This document shows positions 1-8,880 of a DNA stretch of 64,000 bases, one piece after another (within the stretch, counting starts at the first letter, position 1; each line of letters starts with the position of its first letter). The position numbers and the translations under genes are program-made. The stretch covers positions 124,001 to 188,000 of the forward strand of contig NZ_JACJRV010000004.1 in the NCBI RefSeq assembly GCF_014697475.1. Direction: 5' to 3'. The notes beneath the pieces are model-generated. The model was given only the letters and a program-made list of their open reading frames with translations. It was not told the DNA's origin and made no database searches. This DNA comes from Nostoc sp. FACHB-152 (lineage in GTDB: Bacteria > Cyanobacteriota > Cyanobacteriia > Cyanobacteriales > Nostocaceae).

Positions 1-6
1 CATGAT

Positions 7-34
7 TATAATGCAAGTGCTTGCTTGCATTATA
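7..34. repeat. Perfect 11-bp inverted repeat
   Basis: The arms TATAATGCAAG (7-17) and CTTGCATTATA (24-34) are exact reverse complements around a 6-nt loop. No T-run follows on either strand, so it does not look like an intrinsic terminator. It could be an operator or the end of a repeat that starts outside the window. Confidence 0.5.
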
Positions 35-330
35 TTATGTATGCCAAAAAAAAGTGTACAAACTAGGGCAAACAATAGCGATCGCTCACAAATCTACTTT
101 TCAGGATCTAACCCCTAATGTTTTAGGGAAATAAATAAGTTTTGTTTATTGAAATTTTAAGTAGCAGCCCCAAAAATATTAAAAACCTATATCAAAAAAC
201 TATAGATTCACGATGGTGTGCAGCCTTAATGTCTACAAAGAAAGCTTCAAAAATAAATGCGGGGATATTCCGATGCTGTTATCAAAATAATTCGCGCATC
301 GTGGAATAAAGCATTTACATTTTTAGTTTG
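35..330. other. Intergenic, no gene seen
   Basis: This AT-rich stretch has no convincing ORF on either strand. It contains one HIP1-like GCGATCGC octamer near 80. The string AAAAGTGTACAAACTAG near 49-67 recurs in altered form near 467-485, so both may belong to one degenerate repeat. Confidence 0.4.
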
Positions 331-489
331 ATGGAATTTGTTATTTTGTCTTTTTGGCTCATCCTAATGTTGTTCATCCTGCGGTTAGCCTACTTGGTTT
401 TACAAAGCCATCAACAAATTTCCAGAAATTACCACTTTAAAAAAACTTCTATAAACAGGCATAAGACAAAAAGTACACAAACTAGCTAA
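331..489 (+). CDS. Possible 52-aa single-pass membrane peptide
   Basis: An ATG at 331 opens a 52-codon frame ending with TAA at 487-489. The first 25 or so residues are strongly hydrophobic (Phe, Leu, Ile and Trp rich), and the tail is basic (Lys, Arg, His). That is the pattern of a small one-TM protein with its positive side in the cytoplasm. No Shine-Dalgarno sequence is visible before the ATG, and I recognise no family. It may be chance coding in an AT-rich spacer. Confidence 0.25.
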   Translation: MEFVILSFWLILMLFILRLAYLVLQSHQQISRNYHFKKTSINRHKTKSTQTS

Positions 490-528
490 TCTACGCGTCC
501 CTCTAGCGGTAGAAAAAGTAATTCTTAG

Positions 529-672
529 CAATGGCAAGAATTACTCAGATTGGTTCATGGTGATGTTGCTACAGCCAATCGACTTGTTGATTATGAATTG
601 AAACGTAACCCTGGATGCAGTTTTGATTGGTGTGTAGACACATCGTGGCAATTGAAACGCGATCGCCGTTAA
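529..672 (+). pseudogene. Remnant of a small conserved protein (3' part)
   Basis: From 529 to the TAA at 670-672 the frame reads 47 residues with protein-like composition, including LLRLVHGDVATANRLVDYE and ending LKRDRR. The codon just before it is TAG and no start codon lies in the frame, so the 5' end is missing. It resembles the short cyanobacterial hypothetical proteins that accompany transposon or toxin remnants, but I cannot name the family. I call it a decayed gene because the reading is good but cannot start. Confidence 0.45.
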
Positions 673-745
673 TTAAACAATGTGTACAATATTCCTCTAA
701 ACTTATTGATGAACGACGGTTAAGTAATTCGGAGGAATGGTGGCA

Positions 746-1717
746 ATGGATGTCAGCTTGATAGTGTCGAACATCTTGAATCCACCAGTGCTAGCTTTTT
801 TTCTAGGGGTGCTAGCAGTTTTAGTCAAATCAGATTTAGAAATTCCGGCACCTATACCTAAACTATTATCCTTATATTTACTATTTGCTATTGGGTTTAA
901 AGGTGGGGTGGAATTAGTCAAAAGTGGTATCACTCAGGACGTTGTTCTTACCCTTTTGGCAGCCATGATGATGGCTTGCATTGTTCCAATTTACACCTTT
1001 TTTATTTTGCGGCTCAAACTAGATACTTACAATGCAGCTGCGATCGCCGCTACCTATGGTTCTATTAGTGCTGTCACCTTCATCACTGCTAGTTCTTTTC
1101 TGACTCAACAGGGAATGGCTTTTGATGGGTTTATGGTTGCAGCCCTCGCCTTAATGGAATCGCCAGCCATTGTTGTCGGTTTAATCTTAGTTAATATCTT
1201 TAGCACCAATCAAAACGAGGAAGAGTTTGTTTGGTCAGAAGTATTGCAAGAAGCCTTCTTAAACAGTTCTGTATTTTTGCTAGTTGGTAGCCTACTCATG
1301 GGTGTTCTTACCGGAGAACACGGTTGGCAAACCTTAAAACCCTTTACCCAAGATATATTTTACGGCATCCTAACTTTCTTTTTGTTAGATATGGGGCTGT
1401 TGGCTGCCCGAAGAATCAAAGATTTGCAAAAAACAGGGGTTTTCCTGATTCTATTTGCGATACTAGTACCAATTTTCAATGCCGGAATAGCTTTAATAAT
1501 AGCCAAAGTGATCGGAATGTCACAAGGAGATAGTTTATTATTCGCCGTTTTATGCGCTAGTGCCTCTTACATCGCTGTACCAGCAGCTATGCGGCTAACT
1601 GTCCCCGAAGCTAATCCTAGCCTATATGTTTCTACCGCTCTAGCTGTGACCTTCCCTTTTAATATCATTGTAGGTATACCGCTTTATTTATACGGTATTA
1701 ATATTTTTTGGAGATAA
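746..1717 (+). CDS. sbtA: Sodium-dependent bicarbonate transporter SbtA
   Basis: SbtA is the high-affinity Na+/bicarbonate symporter of the cyanobacterial plasma membrane (DUF897 family). The 323-residue product is almost wholly hydrophobic, with about ten membrane segments. It carries the family signatures YGSISAVTF (about residues 104-112) and MESPAI (about 137-142), the two half-helix motifs that build the substrate site. Frame starts are also possible at 737 and 740, but GGAGG at 731-735 sits 10 nt before the ATG at 746 and only 1 nt before 737, so 746 is preferred. The next gene, sbtB, starts 4 nt after the stop, so the two are co-transcribed. It is somewhat shorter than the Synechocystis protein, which has a longer cytosolic loop. 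Confidence 0.93.
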   Translation: MDVSLIVSNILNPPVLAFFLGVLAVLVKSDLEIPAPIPKLLSLYLLFAIGFKGGVELVKSGITQDVVLTLLAAMMMACIVPIYTFFILRLKLDTYNAAAIAATYGSISAVTFITASSFLTQQGMAFDGFMVAALALMESPAIVVGLILVNIFSTNQNEEEFVWSEVLQEAFLNSSVFLLVGSLLMGVLTGEHGWQTLKPFTQDIFYGILTFFLLDMGLLAARRIKDLQKTGVFLILFAILVPIFNAGIALIIAKVIGMSQGDSLLFAVLCASASYIAVPAAMRLTVPEANPSLYVSTALAVTFPFNIIVGIPLYLYGINIFWR

Positions 1718-1721
1718 GATA

Positions 1722-2030
1722 ATGCAGCCAGTAAAACGGATAGAAATCTTTGCCCATTATGTTGAACTCGGTAAAATTTTAGAGGCTTTAGACAAAGCAG
1801 GTGTACTCGGACACTCAGTTATCAAAGATGTAGCAGGCAAAGGTACAAGAGGCAAAGTTACAAACGATTTAGCAATGACTATGCTAGACAACGTTTATAT
1901 CATTGCCTTTTTTGCGCCTGAGAAATTACCTGTAGTAGAGTCAAATGTGCGACAAATTCTGAGTAAGTTTGGCGGAGCTTGTTTTATTTCTGATGCAATG
2001 GAAATAGAGACTACTAGATGTGTGGGTTGA
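1722..2030 (+). CDS. sbtB: PII-like regulator SbtB
   Basis: SbtB is a trimeric PII-like protein that binds adenine nucleotides and gates SbtA. The 102-residue product has the ferredoxin-like PII pattern: beta-1 KRIEIFAH, a helix with LGKILEALDKAG, a T-loop region with GKGTRGKV (about 38-46), and a second beta-alpha-beta ending CFISDAMEIE. The position directly behind sbtA (4 nt) fixes the assignment. The C-terminus stops at TTRCVG, whereas the well-studied SbtB proteins end in a CGPxGC redox loop. This copy therefore appears to lack that switch. A different PII-like paralogue is possible but unlikely given the linkage. Confidence 0.88.
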   Translation: MQPVKRIEIFAHYVELGKILEALDKAGVLGHSVIKDVAGKGTRGKVTNDLAMTMLDNVYIIAFFAPEKLPVVESNVRQILSKFGGACFISDAMEIETTRCVG

Positions 2031-2181
2031 GCAAGAGAGGCTAGAGGTTAGGGACTAGTACCGCAATGCGGAAGTCAAAAGTCAAAAGTATTATGGAATA
2101 GGCTGTTTAGGATTTTTCAATGTCTGCTTATTTCCGCCGTGGTGTACTAGAGGCTAGTAAATAGTTTGCCCTCAGCACTTT
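2031..2181. other. Convergent spacer with short repeats
   Basis: The spacer between sbtB (+) and cupB (-) contains AGTCAAAAGTCAAAAGT direct-repeat text and duplicated GAGGCTAG strings. These are typical of the dispersed intergenic repeats of Nostoc-type genomes. I see no strong intrinsic terminator. Confidence 0.4.
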
Positions 2182-3312
2182 TTAACTATTCACATCTTTT
2201 AAACGTGAAGTAGTAAACCTATCCATCCATTTTTCTAAGTAAACTCGATTAGCATTTTGCTCGGATGGATTTTGAGTTTCTAAAGGATAAGGCATCAGCC
2301 CTAAAATAGTGGCTGTTGTCACGCAAAACATTGACTTTTGGAAACTGATACAGATTTGCACCCGCAAATCATCTTCACCCCGCAGCCGACGACGATAAAT
2401 AGTGTGTAAATACTCTGGCAAATAATGCCGCATATCCTGCATTAGCAATGTGGGAGGAATACCTGCACCACCGATGGGCAAAGGATCAGCATACAACGCC
2501 CCATACTGAAACCGAGATTGATCAGGTGGAATTTGATAAGCCTGGGCATTGTATGAAACTGTGCCTGCAAAGGGAGTCCCTCTGAAGAAAACTGCCTCAA
2601 CATAAGGCACTGCTGTATCTCCTAAAAATGTTAAACCCACTTTTTTAGGAAGTAGATCATAGACTTTATTGCCAATTTTTACAGAATATGTAATTGGCTT
2701 AACAGCAGCATCAACTAAACCATCTTTAATATGGTCTACAACGTTGGCAATAGACGTAATTTCGCCTGTATCATAGCGGTCTGATAAGGTCAAGAAAATG
2801 TCAGCCATGACTCGCCAAAATTGACCTAAACCACTGTAGTATGCAGAGACACGTAATTGTTCAATTAAAAAGTCGGGAAAAAGTTGATTAATTCCCAATA
2901 TAAAAGGATTATTTTTAAATTTTGCTGTGATAACTGCTTTAGCGGATTCTTGAAATTCTTTTGAATCTAAATATGTATCTAGTCCACCGCCACCATGCCA
3001 CATCATCGCTTTCATACAATATTCTGCATATTCATAATTGATGCGATCGTGCCACCAATGACGTAGTAACTTCTTAAAAGAGAAATCGCTATTAAAGTAT
3101 TTAAAGAAGGGAAAAAATACTAAAAACTGATGTTCAGCAATATAGATAAGATTGTTGGAGTAGGCATCTAAAACTACACCATAACTTTTAAGAATACCAA
3201 CTACTTCTAAAACATTTTCTGGACTATTGGGAAGTAATGCTCCGCCTGCTCGCAATCTTTCAACATACTCAGCTAAGGGATGTTTAGCAGACTGATTGTT
3301 AATAGTTACCAT
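2182..3312 (-). CDS. cupB: CO2 hydration protein CupB/ChpX of NDH-1MS'
   Basis: Cup (Chp) proteins convert CO2 to bicarbonate on the cytosolic side of specialised NDH-1 complexes, using proton-pumping energy to make the reaction one-way. The 376-residue product matches the CO2-hydration family, with a His/Trp-rich block HWWHDR (85-90) and WHGGGGLD (105-112) and no membrane segment. Three points favour CupB over CupA: the length (CupA proteins are longer), the absence of a cupS gene, and linkage to the carboxysome cluster. It is last in the minus-strand order ndhF-ndhD-cupB, 154 bp after ndhD. The CupA/CupB choice is inference. Confidence 0.8.
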   Translation of the reverse strand: MVTINNQSAKHPLAEYVERLRAGGALLPNSPENVLEVVGILKSYGVVLDAYSNNLIYIAEHQFLVFFPFFKYFNSDFSFKKLLRHWWHDRINYEYAEYCMKAMMWHGGGGLDTYLDSKEFQESAKAVITAKFKNNPFILGINQLFPDFLIEQLRVSAYYSGLGQFWRVMADIFLTLSDRYDTGEITSIANVVDHIKDGLVDAAVKPITYSVKIGNKVYDLLPKKVGLTFLGDTAVPYVEAVFFRGTPFAGTVSYNAQAYQIPPDQSRFQYGALYADPLPIGGAGIPPTLLMQDMRHYLPEYLHTIYRRRLRGEDDLRVQICISFQKSMFCVTTATILGLMPYPLETQNPSEQNANRVYLEKWMDRFTTSRLKDVNS

Positions 3313-3466
3313 TGCAAATTCTCCAAGTTGGGAATGAGGGAGATGAAGGGATTTAGGAAAACATAAAGGACAATGAAGACTGAGGACTTACACAAAAAAC
3401 TCTCATTCCTCCATGTCCTCTGTGTCTCTGTAGTTAGATTTCCATAACTACGGCGTAAGTTCTATA

Positions 3467-4963
3467 CTACTTTTCTGCTTTATCTACAGAAACGGTTGCT
3501 ACTACCTTATCTACACTAATCATGGCGGTGATTGTTGGTTCAGTCCAGCGAGATAACCAAGCAGGTTGAATACCAAAAATTACAATCAACACAGCTAAGA
3601 CCACAGATGGCAAGCGATCGCTCCAATAAACTCGTGGTAAATTGATTACTTGTTCAGATAAGCGGCCAAAGAAGGCACGGTTCATCAAAATTAGGAAGTA
3701 AACCGCAGTCAAACCTGTCCCAATCATCGAAAGCAATGTTTGCACGGGGAATACAGGAAAACTACCCCGAAAAATGATGAATTCGGAAATAAAACCTACC
3801 ATTCCTGGTATGCCTGCGCTGGCCATTACTCCCAGTACCATCAAGCTACCAATCACAGGTAAACCTCTTTCGGGATTTAATAGTCCTCGAAGAACGTCTA
3901 AATCACGGCTACCAGTTTTCTTGTAAACTACCCCAACCAATAAAAATAACAAGGCAGAAATTAAGCCGTGGCTAATCATTTGCATCACAGCACCCAAGAC
4001 GCTGAGTGGTGTAGATGCTGCCGCCGCTAACAAAACGTAGCCCATATGTCCAATTGAACTGTAGGCTACCATTTTTTTCATGTCAGTTTGAGCGATCGCA
4101 CATGATGCACCGTAAAGCACACTAATTACTGCCCAAGTTGCCAACCAGGGAGCGGCATAACTCCACGCTGCGGGCAACAAATTCATCCCAAATCGCAGTA
4201 AGCCGTAAGTTCCTAATTTCAGCAGTACCCCAGCCAGCAGCACAGAAATCGGTGTTGAGGCTTCAACGTGAGCATCTGGTAACCAAGTGTGGAAAGGAAC
4301 TAAAGGAATCTTGATACCAAAGCCAACTAAAATTCCTGCAAGTAAGAGAAGTTGAGTAGCTAATGGTAGAGATTGAGCATTTAAGTTTGCTAAGGCAAAA
4401 TTAGAGCCGCCACTCAGCCAAACCATCCCCAGGAAGCTGGACAAAATTAAGATCCCAGATAAGGCAGTGTAAATCAAAAACTTCGTAGCAGCGTAACCTC
4501 TTCTCTCACCACCCCAAATAGCAATTAACAGATATAGGGGAATCAGTTCTAGCTCGTAAAACAAGAAAAATAGCAGTAAATCCTGAGCTAGAAACGCTCC
4601 AGTTACTCCAGCACTTAACAGCAGTATCAGTGAGTAATAAAATCGTGGACGTTGTATGGAGCCATCGCTACTCGTAATCGCAATACAAGTCAACAGTCCA
4701 TTTAAAACCAGCAACGGCAAAGATAAACCATCTACTCCCAGGTTATAACTTAGACCTATTGCATCTACCCAAGGTAAGAACTCGCTAAACTGTTGAGTAA
4801 TTTCGCCTGGGTTGAATTGGATAGCTAGAAAAACTGACCATAAAAAACCTAGACTGGCAAACAAAAAAGCTACTTTACGGGCAAGCTTGCCGTCAAGAAC
4901 AGAAGGCCAGAAACCGATTAACGCCGCACCCAAAAGTGGCAGCAAAATTAACGCACTCAGCAT
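3467..4963 (-). CDS. ndhD4: NDH-1 subunit NdhD (NdhD4 type)
   Basis: This is an antiporter-like membrane subunit of NDH-1, homologous to complex I ND4/NuoM. The 498-residue product has about 14 TM helices and the proton-channel motif with WLPDAHVEA (HTWLPDAHVEASTP, about residues 228-240). The conserved segments FLFYELELIPLYLLI (with the channel Glu) and KMVAYSSIGHMGY are also clear. It lies between ndhF and cupB on the same strand, the arrangement of the CO2-uptake module rather than of respiratory ndhD1/D2. I call it D4 because cupB-like rather than cupA-cupS genes accompany it. That subtype is inferred from context. Confidence 0.85.
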   Translation of the reverse strand: MLSALILLPLLGAALIGFWPSVLDGKLARKVAFLFASLGFLWSVFLAIQFNPGEITQQFSEFLPWVDAIGLSYNLGVDGLSLPLLVLNGLLTCIAITSSDGSIQRPRFYYSLILLLSAGVTGAFLAQDLLLFFLFYELELIPLYLLIAIWGGERRGYAATKFLIYTALSGILILSSFLGMVWLSGGSNFALANLNAQSLPLATQLLLLAGILVGFGIKIPLVPFHTWLPDAHVEASTPISVLLAGVLLKLGTYGLLRFGMNLLPAAWSYAAPWLATWAVISVLYGASCAIAQTDMKKMVAYSSIGHMGYVLLAAAASTPLSVLGAVMQMISHGLISALLFLLVGVVYKKTGSRDLDVLRGLLNPERGLPVIGSLMVLGVMASAGIPGMVGFISEFIIFRGSFPVFPVQTLLSMIGTGLTAVYFLILMNRAFFGRLSEQVINLPRVYWSDRLPSVVLAVLIVIFGIQPAWLSRWTEPTITAMISVDKVVATVSVDKAEK

Positions 4964-5108
4964 ACACAGTATTGAGGAAGAAGAGGGGAGGTGAAGGGGA
5001 CAGATGACAGGTGACAGAGATGGGTGATTTGATATATGGCTTTTTGAAGAAAATTTGTACTTAATTCACCTGTCATTTGCTGTAGCTTGTAAATCAGCAC
5101 TAAGACTT

Positions 5109-6965
5109 TTAGAAATGCAAGTGATCTAAAAGTCCTAATGACCAGCTGATAAAGAAACCTAGGACACTAACTACCGCAAGGATAGTTAACATATATCCTT
5201 GAGATTGACCAGAAATGCTATACCTTAAACCTTGACCGCCGAAAATAGTCGCAAAGCCGACTAAGTTCACGAAACCATCTACTAGGTAGCGATCGCTCCA
5301 AGCAGATATTTTAGATAGCAGGGCAACTGCGCTCACAACTGTCAAACGGTATATTCGGTCAATATAAAAGTCGTAACCCAACAAATCTTGCACAAACCGC
5401 CACGCCAAAATTCTGGATCTTGACCAAGCTTTGTGTAAGTACATCGTAGATCCAATACCTACTCCTAAGATGGTAGAAGCAACTAGTATAGAAACTACAT
5501 ACCAATCAATACTTTCCCAAGCGGGTAATAAATACCATTGTTGAAGCATTAACGGTAATAGTAGGCTCAATATTGTCAATGTCACCATTGGGAATGCCAT
5601 CTGCCAGCCAACTTCCGGCGCACGTCGGGTTTTTTGTTGCGGAGAACCCCAAAATACTAATCTGAACACCCTGGTCAAGTTTAAAGCTGTCAAGCCATTA
5701 ACTATCACTAAAACTGCAATTACCCAAGGACTGACTCTTACTAAACCATCAGCCCAAGACAGCATTGCCCAAAAGCTGCCTAGTGGTAGCAGTGTAATCA
5801 TCCCAGCTGAACCGACAACAAAGGCGGTGGTAGTAGCAGGCATTCGTGACCATAGACCACCCATTTCTGTTAAATCTTGGCTATGGGTGGTGTAGATAAT
5901 TGAGCCAGAACTCATAAATAATAATGCTTTGGCGATCGCATGGGTTAACAGCAGCATCAAAGCCACACCACCTTGCTGCAAACCCACCGCCAAAAACACC
6001 AGCCCCATGTATGCACTTGTAGAATGGGACAACGCCCGTTTAATATCGATTTGTGCTATGGCCACCAATGTCGCGCCAATTGCTGTCACCGTCCCCATGA
6101 CAATCAAAACATTCAAAGTCACTGGTGATAGTGCCAAGATTGGTTGGACTTTGTACAGTAAGTAAGCACCACCAGCCACCACCAAAGAATTCCGCATTAC
6201 AGAAGCCGGGTTTGGCCCTTCCATCGCTTCATCTAGCCACAGATGCAGGGGAAACTGAGCGCACTTACCAGCCGGCCCAGCAATTAAGGCTAATCCTAAT
6301 AAAGTTGAATTAACAGGACTTAAATTAGCTGTTTGCGCCCACTCATATAAATCAGAAAAGTTTAAACTGCCCGCTAAGGTAGAAAGTGATACAACACCCA
6401 TCAATAGCATCAAATCTCCCACCCGCTTGGTTAAAAAGGCATCTCTTGCGGCGGTGACTACCAAAGGTTGAGCGTACCAGAATCCAACCAGCAAGTAGGT
6501 AGATAGGGTAAGAACTTCTAATAAGGCATAGCTGAGAAACAGAGAATCACTAATAGCTAGACCGCTTAAGGCTGCTTCAAAAAACCCTACTAAAGCAAAA
6601 AAGCGTGCTAACGACCAATCCTTTTCCAGATATCCTAGGGCATAAATTTGGGTTAACAGACTTAATCCTGTGACAAAAACTGTTGCCCCAACACTCACTG
6701 GTGAGATTTCTAAAGCAATGGATAAATTTAAATCTGCTGCTTGGAACCAAGTAATCAGCAAACTTTCTGGTTCTCTATCCCAAATGTCTTTAAAAACAAA
6801 TAAGCTATGAGCAAAAGCCAAAAGGGTTGTCAACAAGTTCAGATATGCTGCTGGTCTAGGTCCTGTACGTCTGATGATTCCTAGCCCCCACGGCAATGTC
6901 AAAATAGCGCCTATCAAGCTATAAAAAGGCACCCACCAACTTGTTGAAAATAGAAATTGATTCAT
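5109..6965 (-). CDS. ndhF4: NDH-1 subunit NdhF (NdhF4 type)
   Basis: NdhF (ND5/NuoL homologue) is the distal proton-pumping subunit, and in the CO2-uptake NDH-1 it contacts the Cup protein. The 618-residue product is highly hydrophobic and shows FPLHLWLDEAMEGPNPASV (about 236-254), the TM-helix 7 motif of the family, then RALSHSTSAYMGL and a lateral-helix-like C-terminus. It is the first gene of the minus-strand ndhF-ndhD-cupB order, with the ATG at 6965, and is transcribed away from ccmK2. The 145-bp gap to ndhD holds no gene. The '4' subtype follows from gene context, not from alignment. Confidence 0.85.
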   Translation of the reverse strand: MNQFLFSTSWWVPFYSLIGAILTLPWGLGIIRRTGPRPAAYLNLLTTLLAFAHSLFVFKDIWDREPESLLITWFQAADLNLSIALEISPVSVGATVFVTGLSLLTQIYALGYLEKDWSLARFFALVGFFEAALSGLAISDSLFLSYALLEVLTLSTYLLVGFWYAQPLVVTAARDAFLTKRVGDLMLLMGVVSLSTLAGSLNFSDLYEWAQTANLSPVNSTLLGLALIAGPAGKCAQFPLHLWLDEAMEGPNPASVMRNSLVVAGGAYLLYKVQPILALSPVTLNVLIVMGTVTAIGATLVAIAQIDIKRALSHSTSAYMGLVFLAVGLQQGGVALMLLLTHAIAKALLFMSSGSIIYTTHSQDLTEMGGLWSRMPATTTAFVVGSAGMITLLPLGSFWAMLSWADGLVRVSPWVIAVLVIVNGLTALNLTRVFRLVFWGSPQQKTRRAPEVGWQMAFPMVTLTILSLLLPLMLQQWYLLPAWESIDWYVVSILVASTILGVGIGSTMYLHKAWSRSRILAWRFVQDLLGYDFYIDRIYRLTVVSAVALLSKISAWSDRYLVDGFVNLVGFATIFGGQGLRYSISGQSQGYMLTILAVVSVLGFFISWSLGLLDHLHF

Positions 6966-7617
6966 TTAATTTGCTTCCCTTGACGACTCAGCCTTGATTT
7001 TTCTCAGATAGTTTTCTAACCATTGTTTTTTAAAAAATCTTGAAAAACTACTGCTTTTAAATTAAATTTTCAACTAAACTAAGAATGAGTATTTTTGACT
7101 TAAATATTTATAATAGAGTTTAAATTTGATTAATTTCCATACTTTGAACCTCCTATTTCCATTAGATAATATTTACCTGTAAATTTCTATTTCTACTTCT
7201 AGCAGATAACTTTATAAGATATATTTGAAAAAATTATATAATTTCTATGTATCCTTGTTTACATACAGCAAAATAGAGGAAAGATGGAGACAGTAACAGA
7301 TACAGCCTTTTATCATTCCTCGCCAAGCAGAATTAGTCTTGGTTATGAACTGCGTTTTGTATATGTAATAAAGAAATTATAAAGCATAAGTGCCTGCTCT
7401 TGGAATGAGTAGATTTCAAGCGAGCAGAATCCTGAGATCACAAATTATTAAGTTTTTTAAAACTTTTTTATTATAAACTATTATACTAATTTATATTGCC
7501 AGGGGAGCCAAGCTTTCCTATGCTTAATTTGGAAGTGTCTTTTAGCTCAAGATGAGCTTCCCCGTCGAAATTTTCAAACCACAGTACTGATTGGATTAAT
7601 TTTTAGGAGTTTCTGCG
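6966..7617. promoter_or_regulatory. Divergent control region between ndhF4 and ccmK2
   Basis: These 652 bp contain no plausible ORF and are very AT-rich. They must hold the promoters of both the CO2-uptake module (leftwards) and the carboxysome operon (rightwards). TATACT at 7482-7487 is a possible -10 element for ccmK2, though no good -35 sits 17 bp upstream, which would fit activator dependence. AGGAG just before 7610 is the ccmK2 ribosome binding site. A LysR regulator gene lies at the other end of the ccm operon and is the natural candidate to act here. Confidence 0.55.
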
Positions 7618-7926
7618 ATGCCAATTGCAGTTGGAATGATTGAGACTAAGGGCTTTCCAGCAGTAGTAGAAGCTGCTGATGCGATGGTGAAAGCCGCCAG
7701 GGTAACTCTGGTAGGATATGAAAAAATTGGTAGCGCTCGTGTCACCGTCATTGTGCGGGGTGATGTTTCCGAAGTGCAAGCCTCAGTCGCAGCTGGAATT
7801 GAAGCGGCAAGAAGAGTAAATGGTGGTGAAGTGGTTTCCACTCACATCATTGCGCGTCCCCATGAAAACTTGGAATACGTATTGCCAATTCGTTACACCG
7901 AAGCTGTAGAACAGTTTCGCACTTAA
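7618..7926 (+). CDS. ccmK2: Carboxysome shell hexamer protein CcmK2
   Basis: CcmK2 is a BMC-H protein whose hexamers tile the facets of the beta-carboxysome. The 102-residue product is one complete BMC domain: [22 protein letters not shown], then the pore region with [20 protein letters not shown], and the C-terminal [16 protein letters not shown]. The KIGS pore motif is intact. It is the first ccm gene, the usual place of ccmK2, and is shorter at its C-terminus than the following paralogue. TAGGAG lies upstream at a suitable distance. The K1/K2 names follow gene order and length. Confidence 0.95.
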   Translation: MPIAVGMIETKGFPAVVEAADAMVKAARVTLVGYEKIGSARVTVIVRGDVSEVQASVAAGIEAARRVNGGEVVSTHIIARPHENLEYVLPIRYTEAVEQFRT

Positions 7927-8015
7927 AAACTGATAACAAAAACTAAATGACGGGGTTGCTTGCTTGGGCTACGCTTTTATTTTGCTTGAGAAACATTAAT
8001 TAGGGATTAAAACTA

Positions 8016-8363
8016 ATGTCAATTGCAGTGGGAATGGTAGAAACGCTTGGCTTTCCAGCAGTAGTAGAAGCTGCTGACGCAATGGTCAAAGCTGCGCGTG
8101 TAACTTTAGTAGGTTACGAAAAAATCGGTAGTGGTCGGGTAACAGTAATCGTTCGAGGTGATGTCTCAGAAGTGCAAGCTTCTGTAGCAGCAGGTGTTGA
8201 ATCAGTTAAGCGAGTCAATGGTGGACAAGTGCTATCTACACACATCATTGCGCGTCCCCATGAAAACTTAGAATACGTCCTGCCAATTCGTTATACAGAA
8301 GACGTAGAACAATTCCGGGAAAATGTCAACGCAATTCGACCTTTCGGCGGCAGAAGACCATAA
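8016..8363 (+). CDS. ccmK1: Carboxysome shell hexamer protein CcmK1
   Basis: This is the second BMC-H facet protein, nearly identical over the whole domain to the preceding CcmK2 ([18 protein letters not shown] pore region). It has a longer C-terminal tail ([14 protein letters not shown]), the feature that separates CcmK1 from CcmK2. Length is 115 residues. It starts 90 bp after ccmK2, and ccmL follows after 6 bp. K1 and K2 can form mixed layers, so the tail difference may matter for layer stacking. Recent tandem duplication is evident. Confidence 0.95.
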   Translation: MSIAVGMVETLGFPAVVEAADAMVKAARVTLVGYEKIGSGRVTVIVRGDVSEVQASVAAGVESVKRVNGGQVLSTHIIARPHENLEYVLPIRYTEDVEQFRENVNAIRPFGGRRP

Positions 8364-8369
8364 CATATA

Positions 8370-8672
8370 ATGCAAATTGCCAAAGTACGTGGCACAGTAG
8401 TTAGCACTCAAAAAGATCCAAGTCTTCGAGGTGTGAAACTACTGCTGTTGCAATTAGTGGATGAAGAAGGAAATACTTTACCACAATACGAAGTAGCAGC
8501 GGATACTGTGGGAGCAGGAGTAGATGAGTGGGTGCTGATCAGTCGTGGCAGTGCCGCTCGTCAAATTCTTGGTAACGAACAACGCCCTTTGGATGCGGCA
8601 GTAGTGGCGATAATTGATACTATTCATGTTCAAGATCGCCTTATTTACAGTAAAAAAGACCAATATAGATAG
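8370..8672 (+). CDS. ccmL: Carboxysome vertex pentamer protein CcmL
   Basis: CcmL (BMV family) forms pentamers that cap the twelve vertices of the icosahedral shell. The 100-residue product begins MQIAKVRGTVVSTQKDP and contains LLLLQLVDEEG and the turn VGAGVDEWVLISRGSAAR, the conserved core of CcmL/EutN proteins. Length is typical. It sits 6 bp behind ccmK1, so translation is probably coupled. The stop codon merges with a triplicated 14-bp repeat. Confidence 0.95.
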   Translation: MQIAKVRGTVVSTQKDPSLRGVKLLLLQLVDEEGNTLPQYEVAADTVGAGVDEWVLISRGSAARQILGNEQRPLDAAVVAIIDTIHVQDRLIYSKKDQYR

Positions 8673-8880
8673 TCATTAGTCAAAAGTCATTAGTCAAAAG
8701 TCATTAGTCAATCAGCTATGGACTATTGACGATGTACCCTTCGGGTTCGCCAGTTGCTTCAGTCGGGAAACCCGACGACAGTCGCTTCAAGTCGGCAAAG
8801 CCGCCCACAGCGCTGTCTCCCCAACGCACTGGCTCACTATTGACTATGGACAAAAAGCTTAATTCAGGAGGAATCTTGCG
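8672..8880. repeat. Dispersed intergenic repeats between ccmL and ccmM
   Basis: Two full copies and one partial copy of the 14-mer GTCATTAGTCAAAA lie at 8672-8710. They are followed by a GC-rich module (about 8736-8840) with the inverted piece TCGGGAAACCCGA and the string CCAACGCACTGGCTC. Similar text (CGCACTGGCTTCTC) reappears near 61330. This is a typical mobile intergenic repeat of filamentous cyanobacteria, not a gene. AGGAGG close to 8868-8873 is the ccmM ribosome binding site. Confidence 0.6.

Noticed and set aside
703-933. 76-codon minus-strand frame over the sbtA start
   Set aside because: Antisense to sbtA, whose reading is certain. Composition is that of a shadow frame.
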